Below are positions 5,364 to 10,895 of a DNA stretch of 10,895 nt, in pieces. The notes beneath the pieces are model-generated. The model was not told the origin of the DNA and searched no databases. It saw only the letters and a list, made by a program, of their open reading frames with translations. The translations under genes were made by a program, and so were the position numbers. Origin of the DNA: Bacteroidota bacterium (lineage in GTDB: Bacteria > Bacteroidota > Bacteroidia > Bacteroidales > GCA-2748055); assembly GCA_024244665.1 (NCBI GenBank), contig JAAEOI010000509.1, positions 1 to 10,895 of the forward strand. Reading direction: 5' to 3'. Numbering within the stretch: the stretch's first letter is position 1; each line of letters opens with the position of its first letter.

Positions 5364-7025
5364 ATTAAAAACCGGCCACTCCCCTTTCCTTTCGATGGGG
5401 TCTTCAAGCAACTCTCTTGGCGTATCATCAATCAATCCGCCCTTGGGCGTGATTTTAAAACCATAAGCCACTCCGCATGGCAACTTTTCAGGAATCACCA
5501 GCTTCAGCCCCTGTTCTGTCTGTTCCCACTCTATGGGCTCGTCAGATCCCAGCATGGATATTGATTTAATTCCCTTTCCACTCTTTGACACATTACCCAT
5601 CCTTAGAGTTTCGATGATCACCTCACTGCCATCGGGCTCCCCTATTACAAAGGCATAAAGGTGCTTAAAATCCTTGCTGCGGGTGAAGCGGATGGCCTCG
5701 CCCTTGCTCTGCTCAAGCAGCTTAAAGTCCCAGGTTGTACCTACCTTTCTCCGCCTCTCACTATAGGCCTCCTCACGGATCTGATCCACATTCAATCCTT
5801 CTGCAATGGTTTTCCATGGACGGGTCGCATAGATCCCTTCCCCATTTACCTTCAGCCAGTCGCCGATACCTTTCATGATCTCCTTCTCCTCCTCCGGGAT
5901 GGAGCCATCCCCTTTGGGGGTCAGCGAGAGCAGCATGATTCCCCCCCGGGCTGTGATATCCACGATACTCACAATATGGTAAGATGCTGCCTGTGGATAT
6001 TTCTTGTCATTCACCCAGGTCCATGGATATCCGATGGCCCTGTCGATGAGCCAGTCTCCCCTTACATCCCGCTCCATATCACGCCCATTCTCATAACAGC
6101 GCAGTCCGAATCCTACCGGGAAATTCCAGGTTTTACCACTTGGAAGTTTGTTCATGATGATGGGATCATCCACATAGGGTGTACCGTTGTTGTAGTAATC
6201 AGCGATGGCGTTCAGAAGCGGCTCCTCATCGATTATGCCCTTTGCGATCTGCCTGCTCAGTCCGTCAAACCAGATGGCATCGGGCTGGTACTTTCTGATC
6301 ACCTCGTCGATCTTGGACTGCCACTCAATCCCGAACTCCTCCTTGGTGACAGTCTCAGAGTTTCGGTAGAAATCTTTGTATTGAGGATCATAGATATCCA
6401 GCTTTGCTTTCTCCTCATCTGTAAAGCCGGCTTTCTCAGCCCAGGCCAGGTGGTGCCCATAGGTGCGGGCATGGTGAAAGGTGGCCAGCAGGTTGATATC
6501 CTGTTTCCTGATCTCCTCTGCCAGTTCGCCATAGATATCACGCTTCGGCCCCATATCCTTGCTGTCCCACCGCGTATGTTCACTGTCCCACAGGCAGAAT
6601 CCATCGTGATGGACCAGGCAGATCCCTGCAAACTTTACCCCGCCCGACTTCATCACATCCACCCACTCCACCGGATCAAATTCCGGGGTGGTAAACATGG
6701 GCACAAAATCCTTGTACCCGAATTCAAAGATCGATCCATATTTCTCCTGGTGGTACTTCCGGATACCAGTCTCTACCGCATCCTTCTCCCAGGAGTTATA
6801 CATTTTCTGACCGTACACATTGGTACTGAAGGCAGGTACCGAATAGACCCCCCAGTGGGTATAGATGCCAAACTTGGCATCCATGATCCACTCGGGAACA
6901 GGTGCCTTTTTTAGTGATTCCCAGGTGGGTTCATAGGTCGCTTTAGTCTCCTGCACCTGCGACTGTGAACAAGATCCTGCAAGGATTACGCCCAATACGA
7001 GAAGTGCAACTTTCATTGTCTTCAT
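5352..7025 (-). CDS. Alpha-L-fucosidase, GH29, lipoprotein
   Basis: A retaining exo-fucosidase that releases terminal L-fucose. The N-terminus MKTMKVALLVLGVILAGSC is a lipoprotein signal with Cys19 as lipidation site, so the enzyme is membrane-anchored. GH29 features in order: EPTWESL (32-38), KFGIYTHWGVYSVP (51-64), FGYKDFVPMF, HHDGF (139-143, fucose-binding histidines), MGPKRDIYGELAEEIRK, and YQPDAIWFDG (246-255) with the expected nucleophile Asp254. GGIMLLSLTPKGDGSIPE (361-378) replaces the commoner GNLLLNIGP-type strand. A C-terminal beta-sandwich runs from about 430 to 525, and length 557 fits. Its stop is close to a convergent antitoxin remnant. Its start lies 33 bp after the sulfatase/fucosidase stop, so the two are almost certainly co-transcribed. 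The linkage preference and the acid/base residue cannot be assigned by eye. Confidence 0.95.
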   Translation of the reverse strand: MKTMKVALLVLGVILAGSCSQSQVQETKATYEPTWESLKKAPVPEWIMDAKFGIYTHWGVYSVPAFSTNVYGQKMYNSWEKDAVETGIRKYHQEKYGSIFEFGYKDFVPMFTTPEFDPVEWVDVMKSGGVKFAGICLVHHDGFCLWDSEHTRWDSKDMGPKRDIYGELAEEIRKQDINLLATFHHARTYGHHLAWAEKAGFTDEEKAKLDIYDPQYKDFYRNSETVTKEEFGIEWQSKIDEVIRKYQPDAIWFDGLSRQIAKGIIDEEPLLNAIADYYNNGTPYVDDPIIMNKLPSGKTWNFPVGFGLRCYENGRDMERDVRGDWLIDRAIGYPWTWVNDKKYPQAASYHIVSIVDITARGGIMLLSLTPKGDGSIPEEEKEIMKGIGDWLKVNGEGIYATRPWKTIAEGLNVDQIREEAYSERRRKVGTTWDFKLLEQSKGEAIRFTRSKDFKHLYAFVIGEPDGSEVIIETLRMGNVSKSGKGIKSISMLGSDEPIEWEQTEQGLKLVIPEKLPCGVAYGFKITPKGGLIDDTPRELLEDPIERKGEWPVFNSTR

Positions 7026-7058
7026 TTTATATTGTTTAAGTAGCTATTTATATAGTCT

Positions 7059-9983
7059 CTATTTTTTCATGCTGATTTTATATACCGTGGCAAGGTTAAA
7101 ATCACCTTCCTTACCTGGTGAAAGGATCAATCCCTGATCCTTCATCTTCCAGTCAACCTGCTCTCCCTGCATGGTCCTGACTGACCTGATCTTCCTGGCA
7201 TCAAAGCCGGTAAAAGAGGTTAAAATATGATCACCCGGAGCCGGTTGGAAGGCTGTCACGTAGATCGCTCCGGGCTTGCTGGTATAGCGGTATTCAGTTT
7301 CATGGATCCGCATGCTGTGCTTGCTGTAGTGAACCCTATCCTCTTCAATAATCTCCCCCGAAAACTCACCGTAAGTGAGCCATGGCTTTGTACCATAAAC
7401 AGCCTCCCCGTTCACTTTTAGCCACTCTCCCATGGCCAGCAGCCTGGTTTGCATTCCTTCAGGGATGGACCCGTCAGCACGTGGACCAATATTAAGCAAC
7501 AGGTTGCCGTTCTTACTGACCACATCCATCAACAGGCGCACAAGCTCGGCAGGTGTCTTGTAAAGGTCATTTTCATCTTCATGGGCCATGTAGGCATAGG
7601 AAACGCCCAGGGTGGCCGGGTTCTGCCAGGGCGGACCGATACTATCCATCTGCAGGTTATCCTTCTCCCGGCACCCCACTCCTTCCGGAAAATTGAGGTG
7701 TTTCCCCTTGTTGTTGAAGTAGACCTCCTTGCCCCACTCCTCTGCCTGGTTCAGATAGTCGGCAATCATCCCTTTGAAGGCTTCCTGGAATTTAATCACC
7801 TGGGGATCCCCTTCTGCATGGTAAAATATGGGCACATCATCCACCCAGAGAAAATCGGGCCGGTACTTCTTCTCAGCCTCCTTCCATCGTGCAACGTAAT
7901 CGGCTATAAATTCATCACTGTATTCAAAAGGGCCATACAGGTCTGCGGACTCCGGAACCCTTTTGATCTCTTCAACCACCTGGCTATATGGCTTTTCAGC
8001 CACATGAAAACCGGCTGCAAACCTACTGGGATGCCGCTCACGGTGGTAGGAAATGCCGTAACTCAACCCCTCTGCACGAACCGCATCTGCCAGGTCACCG
8101 ATGAGGTCTCGTTTCGGACCCATTTTGGTGGCACACCAATCGGTGAGCTCCGAATCCCAGTTCACAAAACCATCGTGATGCTCGCCCGTGGGAATGACAT
8201 AGGTTGCACCGGCCTCCTTAAACAGCCGGGCCCAGGCCTGCGGGTCCCAATTCTCTGCCGTGTAGAGGCCGACCCAATCCTTGTATCCAAAGTCGGGTGG
8301 CGCAGCACCAAATTTCTCCAGGAAAAACGGCTTATAGAGCTCAGGACGTTTGTACATGTCATTGGTAATGGCCTCGGCATAACCTTTGTGTTTGTCACGA
8401 TAGCCGGCCACACTGTAGGGTCCCCAGTGGATGAAAATGCCAAATTTGCCATCTTGCCACCAGGAGGCTGGTTTTGCTTTGGCCAGGGATTCCCAGGTGG
8501 GTTCAAATGCGATGGGGTGTTCATCATGCAGGGTATAATCCCCTCCCTGGTTGCTGTGGTCGCAAGAGGCCACCCAATTGTCAAGATCCTCCTTTAAAGC
8601 TTCTGCTACTTCGGGGTGTCCGGCAATGATGTTTTCTTTTTCTGAGGGATCATCCTTCAAATCATATAACTCATATTCGGCGGTGGGAACGCTCCCATTG
8701 TCTGAATTGGAACGCTCACCCTTCAGGTTATGGACCAGCTTATACCTGTCATCCACCATGCTTCTCTGCTTTCCAAACCGAAAGCCAATGGGACTGTTCC
8801 TTTCGGTCTGCTTCCCCTCCAAAATCTCCCACAGGCTGATGCCATCATAGGGCCACTGATAATCATCCATATCCAAACCCGCCATCTCACACAGGGTGGG
8901 AAAATAGTCACTCGTGACACACGGCACATCCACCTGTCGGTGCTCCTTAAACATAGCGGGATACTCAATGATGCCCGGAACCCTTACTCCACCCTCATAG
9001 AGGCTCCGCTTTCGTCCCCTGAAGGGTCCGGCTGAGCCCTGGTACTTGTTTCTTTTACCAGGATTTCCTTCCGGACCGTTATCACTGGTGAAGCAGAGCA
9101 CGGTATTGTCGGCCACACCCAGCTCCTTCAACTCATCCCTGAGCCTGCCCATCTGCGCATCCAGGGCGGTGACCACGCTGTAGAAATGCTGTTCATTTTC
9201 ACTGTAATCTCCATACAGCTTCTCCATATATTCGGGATGACCCACCACGGGAGCATGGGGGGCATGAAACCAGATGACTGCAAAAAATGGCTTCTTCCTT
9301 TTAACCGATCTGCGGATAAACGGAATCGCTTTATCCATGATGATCTTTGAATCGCAACCTGATAATCCTTCCGTGACGTTTACACCATTGTGCCAGTAGA
9401 GCGACCTGGGATCGGCTGTCCGGCCGTGACTGTTCTTTGGATCATAGGGGTCATAGGTAGCCACAGCATATTCAGTGGCAAACCACTCCTGGCTGCCCGC
9501 CATGCCGGGTGTCATGTAGTGCATTTCAGGATTCCTTCCTTTCTTACCAGAATAATCGGGGGTCATGGTCCCCAGGTGCCATTTACCAAAATGGCCCGTA
9601 GCATACCCCAGCTCCTGGAAGATCTCAGGCAGAGCCACCTCCTCCTTTTTCAAGTGACCCTTATTGGCCGAATAGACACCATACCTGAAGGGATTCCGGC
9701 CTGTAAGTACACTTCCCCGTGTTGGGGAGCAGACTGAAGAGCCTGCATAAAAACGGTTAAACTGGATTCCGGCAGCGGCCATGGCATCCAGGTTGGGGGT
9801 TTGTATAGCTGGATTCCCATTATACGCCACATCACCCCATCCCAGGTCATCGGCCATGCAGAGGATGATGTTGGGTTGCTCCTCCTGTTTTGCATAAAAG
9901 GAGAAGAGGCTTGCAACCATGACTATGGAAAGAGATCCTAATAGGATCTTGAGCAGTGTTGAGGGGACTCTTTTTCTTTTCAT
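7059..9983 (-). CDS. Sulfatase / alpha-L-fucosidase (GH29) fusion
   Basis: A 974-residue, two-enzyme protein. Residues 1-31 are a basic-hydrophobic Sec-type signal without lipobox. Residues 36-475 are a formylglycine sulfatase: metal ligands D45/D46 (ADDLGWGD), C85-S-P-T-R89 as the CxPxR maturation motif with Cys85 becoming formylglycine, GKWHLG (133-138), HAPHAP (240-245) and the second metal cluster SDNG (300-303). After a short linker (CDHSNQGG, about 474-490), residues 493-974 are a complete GH29 domain: FEPTWESL, KFGIFIHWGPYS (513-524), HHDGF (602-606), RPDFLWVDD with likely nucleophile Asp715, GNLLLNIGPRADGSIPE (826-842) and a C-terminal beta-sandwich. Each domain is of normal stand-alone length, so both are probably active. 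The GH29 half resumes at the same point at which the downstream fucosidase follows its lipoprotein signal. Needs a sulfatase-maturing enzyme, not seen here. A desulfation-then-defucosylation role on a sulfated glycan is inference. Confidence 0.95.
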   Translation of the reverse strand: MKRKRVPSTLLKILLGSLSIVMVASLFSFYAKQEEQPNIILCMADDLGWGDVAYNGNPAIQTPNLDAMAAAGIQFNRFYAGSSVCSPTRGSVLTGRNPFRYGVYSANKGHLKKEEVALPEIFQELGYATGHFGKWHLGTMTPDYSGKKGRNPEMHYMTPGMAGSQEWFATEYAVATYDPYDPKNSHGRTADPRSLYWHNGVNVTEGLSGCDSKIIMDKAIPFIRRSVKRKKPFFAVIWFHAPHAPVVGHPEYMEKLYGDYSENEQHFYSVVTALDAQMGRLRDELKELGVADNTVLCFTSDNGPEGNPGKRNKYQGSAGPFRGRKRSLYEGGVRVPGIIEYPAMFKEHRQVDVPCVTSDYFPTLCEMAGLDMDDYQWPYDGISLWEILEGKQTERNSPIGFRFGKQRSMVDDRYKLVHNLKGERSNSDNGSVPTAEYELYDLKDDPSEKENIIAGHPEVAEALKEDLDNWVASCDHSNQGGDYTLHDEHPIAFEPTWESLAKAKPASWWQDGKFGIFIHWGPYSVAGYRDKHKGYAEAITNDMYKRPELYKPFFLEKFGAAPPDFGYKDWVGLYTAENWDPQAWARLFKEAGATYVIPTGEHHDGFVNWDSELTDWCATKMGPKRDLIGDLADAVRAEGLSYGISYHRERHPSRFAAGFHVAEKPYSQVVEEIKRVPESADLYGPFEYSDEFIADYVARWKEAEKKYRPDFLWVDDVPIFYHAEGDPQVIKFQEAFKGMIADYLNQAEEWGKEVYFNNKGKHLNFPEGVGCREKDNLQMDSIGPPWQNPATLGVSYAYMAHEDENDLYKTPAELVRLLMDVVSKNGNLLLNIGPRADGSIPEGMQTRLLAMGEWLKVNGEAVYGTKPWLTYGEFSGEIIEEDRVHYSKHSMRIHETEYRYTSKPGAIYVTAFQPAPGDHILTSFTGFDARKIRSVRTMQGEQVDWKMKDQGLILSPGKEGDFNLATVYKISMKK

Positions 9984-9992
9984 CTGTTTACT

Positions 9993-10364
9993 CTATTTAA
10001 TTACAAACTTGCGCTTATATACCTGGTTACCGGAGAATACCTATCAAATATAATCCACCCGGAATTCCTGTCAGATCGATACTATTCGTCTCTCCAGAAA
10101 TTTTACCCTTCAGGACAACCTTTCCATCCGGAGATATAACAGCACACTCTGAAGAGAGATAAGGTGTTTGAAGATAAAGCAATTTGCTGACAGGGTATGG
10201 GTCAGCACATCCCGGCTCCAGGTTTTCCAGGACCCTATGTTCATGATGGCCATGGCCCCGGTGGCATCATCACCATCCACTGAGACATAATAGGCTTTGG
10301 ATGCTGCCCTGTCCGGGAGAAGCACCATAAGCATGACCAATGTTCCAATGAGGTAATTACGCAT
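9993..10364 (-). pseudogene. Wrecked T9SS-secreted protein (signal peptide and sorting-domain remnants)
   Basis: The first frame gives a clear secretion signal (MRNYLIGTLVMLMVLLPDRA, then ASKA) and AYYVSVDGDDATG, a start typical of secreted right-handed beta-helix or pectate-lyase-like proteins. It then meets a different frame, open from about 10261, that reads GHHEHRVLENLEPG, later CAVISPDGKVVLKGKISGET and IDLTGIPGGLYLIG. That is the pattern of the type IX secretion C-terminal sorting domain. A second one-base shift near 10038-10042 is needed to recover FSGNQVYKRKFVIK and its stop at 9993-9995, the standard end of that domain. The intact 84-codon ORF at 10110-10364 is therefore not a real protein. 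I infer a large internal deletion plus a frameshift. The stop is 9 bases before the sulfatase start, so this was once the first gene of the operon and its promoter may still drive it. Confidence 0.72.
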
Positions 10365-10387
10365 CTGTTATTCCTGGTTTTGAATTA

Positions 10388-10395
10388 CAAATATA
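10388..10395 (-). promoter_or_regulatory. Probable promoter -7 box of the minus-strand fucosidase operon
   Basis: The minus strand reads TATATTTG, an exact TAnnTTTG match, 23 bp before the ATG of the T9SS remnant (10362-10364). Transcription would start near 10381. No other such box is visible between this point and the sulfatase start at 9983, so it is the best candidate promoter for the sulfatase/fucosidase operon. No clear -33 TTTG is seen. Confidence 0.5.
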
Positions 10396-10400
10396 TCCGG

Positions 10401-10414
10401 ACTGCTGAAGCAGT
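10401..10414. promoter_or_regulatory. 14-bp perfect palindrome beside the operon promoter
   Basis: ACTGCT-GA-AGCAGT is a perfect inverted repeat with a 2-bp centre. It ends 5 bp upstream of the minus-strand -7 box, a position suited to a regulator. Its arm shares ACTGCT with the fic half-sites. Confidence 0.4.
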
Positions 10415-10469
10415 AGACTAAAAGCCCCGGACAATTATATCCTGATTCGTACATAACATGCTACATATG

Positions 10470-10489
10470 ATACATTGTACCAAATGTAT
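10470..10489. promoter_or_regulatory. Inverted repeat in the divergent intergenic region
   Basis: Arms ATACATT (10470-10476) and AATGTAT (10483-10489) flank a 6-bp spacer, between the two divergent fucosidase transcription units. On the minus strand the right arm also forms TACATTTG, another TAnnTTTG match. This is a weak candidate operator or promoter in AT-rich DNA. Confidence 0.25.
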
Positions 10490-10506
10490 TATGAATTGCA
10501 TGATTT

Positions 10507-10543
10507 CTTCTCTTTCATGCTCTTTCATGAAACGAAAGAGAAG
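10507..10543. promoter_or_regulatory. Nested tandem and inverted repeat upstream of the third fucosidase
   Basis: CTCTTTCATG occurs twice in perfect tandem (10510-10519 and 10520-10529). The arms CTTCTCTTTC (10507-10516) and GAAAGAGAAG (10534-10543) are exact reverse complements; the second tandem copy can pair with the same right arm through CTCTTTC/GAAAGAG with a 7-nt loop. The structure ends 23 bp before ATG 10567. No T-run follows it, so a regulator site or leader hairpin is likelier than a terminator. A near-match -7 box, TAATTTAG, lies at 10555-10562. Confidence 0.5.
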
Positions 10544-10566
10544 CCCGTTTGGCCTAATTTAGAGAC

Positions 10567-10895
10567 ATGAAAAAATACATAGCACTCCTCACGATCTTTG
10601 CAATTACCCTGCTTCTCTCCTCATGCAACACAGGTGAAAATCAGAAGGCGGCAGATACAGGCCCGCTCCACTTTGAAGCAACCATTGAGTCACTTCAACA
10701 GTATGAATGCCCGGAGTGGTTCCGGGATGCCAAATTTGGGATCTATATGCACTGGGGAGTCTATTCGGTGGCTGAGATGGGTGAGTGGTATGCACGAAAA
10801 CTATATATGGAGGAGACCCCCGAATATGAACACCATGTAAAAACCTACGGTCACCCCTCTGAGTTTGGTTACAAGGACTTCATTCCACTCTGGAA
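10567..10895 (+). CDS. Alpha-L-fucosidase, GH29, lipoprotein (N-terminal part)
   Basis: The gene runs off the right edge; 109 codons are visible with no stop. The N-terminus MKKYIALLTIFAITLLLSSC is a lipoprotein signal with lipobox LSSC and Cys20 as the lipidation site. After a short polar linker comes HFEATIESLQQYECPEWF, then the GH29 hallmark KFGIYMHWGVYSVAEMGEWY (56-75) and FGYKDFIPLW (100-109). These correspond to KFGIYTHWGVYSVP and FGYKDFVPMF in the lipoprotein fucosidase at 5352-7025. The catalytic nucleophile region lies beyond the window, so activity cannot be judged. It is transcribed divergently from the sulfatase/fucosidase operon, and the region between them carries several inverted repeats. 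The name rests on strong N-terminal similarity within this window. Confidence 0.9.
   Translation, partial: MKKYIALLTIFAITLLLSSCNTGENQKAADTGPLHFEATIESLQQYECPEWFRDAKFGIYMHWGVYSVAEMGEWYARKLYMEETPEYEHHVKTYGHPSEFGYKDFIPLW

Noticed and set aside
5661..6914. Plus-strand ORF of 417 codons opposite the GH29 lipoprotein gene
   Set aside because: It is a mirror of a strongly conserved GH29 gene. Its translation has no recognisable domain and a composition typical of antisense frames.
7449..8597. Plus-strand ORF of 382 codons opposite the sulfatase/fucosidase fusion
   Set aside because: It lies wholly antisense to the conserved fusion gene, and no family features are seen in its translation.
10110..10364. 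The intact 84-codon minus-strand ORF as a small secreted protein
   Set aside because: Only the first 40 or so residues make sense. The remainder is an out-of-frame reading of a T9SS sorting-domain gene end.

Overview
The window looks like chromosomal DNA from a Bacteroidota bacterium, probably a marine or polysaccharide-degrading one. The evidence is an FtsX-type permease of the Bacteroidota kind, lipoproteins with Bacteroidota-style lipoboxes, A-rich leaders without clear Shine-Dalgarno sites, two exact TAnnTTTG-type -7 boxes (both TATATTTG), a remnant of a type IX secretion C-terminal sorting domain, and a sulfatase plus alpha-L-fucosidase locus. No SusC/SusD pair, integrase, transposase, CRISPR array or RNA gene is visible.

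Left part (1-2412, plus strand): the C-terminal end of an ABC-transporter permease, then a short TonB-C-terminal-like ORF that looks like a remnant, then a nitroreductase with a Tat-like signal. Two diverged copies of one short non-functional coding fragment lie on either side of the nitroreductase. Centre-left (2413-3825, minus strand): an autoinhibited Fic-domain protein with an N-terminal winged helix. The invariant catalytic histidine of its Fic motif is glutamine. Its promoter carries three copies of a 13-bp half-site, suggesting autoregulation. Upstream of it is a frameshifted remnant resembling a metallo-beta-lactamase-fold hydrolase.

Right part (3826-10895) is the carbohydrate locus. 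On the minus strand, in transcription order, are a wrecked T9SS-secreted protein, a 974-residue sulfatase/GH29 fucosidase fusion and, 33 bp further on, a GH29 lipoprotein. About 340 bp beyond is a Tat-exported enolase-superfamily enzyme of the mandelate racemase subgroup. A truncated ribbon-helix-helix antitoxin sits on the plus strand in that gap. At the right edge a third GH29 lipoprotein starts divergently on the plus strand and runs out of the window.

Inferred logic: the fusion removes sulfate and fucose from a sulfated fucose-containing glycan, the GH29 lipoproteins trim other fucosyl linkages, and the enolase-superfamily enzyme may act on a derived acid sugar. Substrates cannot be read from sequence. 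The region also carries at least four gene remnants (T9SS protein, metallo-hydrolase, antitoxin, duplicated tail fragments), so it appears to be an accessory region in active decay. I found no clear evidence for a wholly new system. The strongest leads are the Fic variant with its operator array and the sulfatase/fucosidase fusion.
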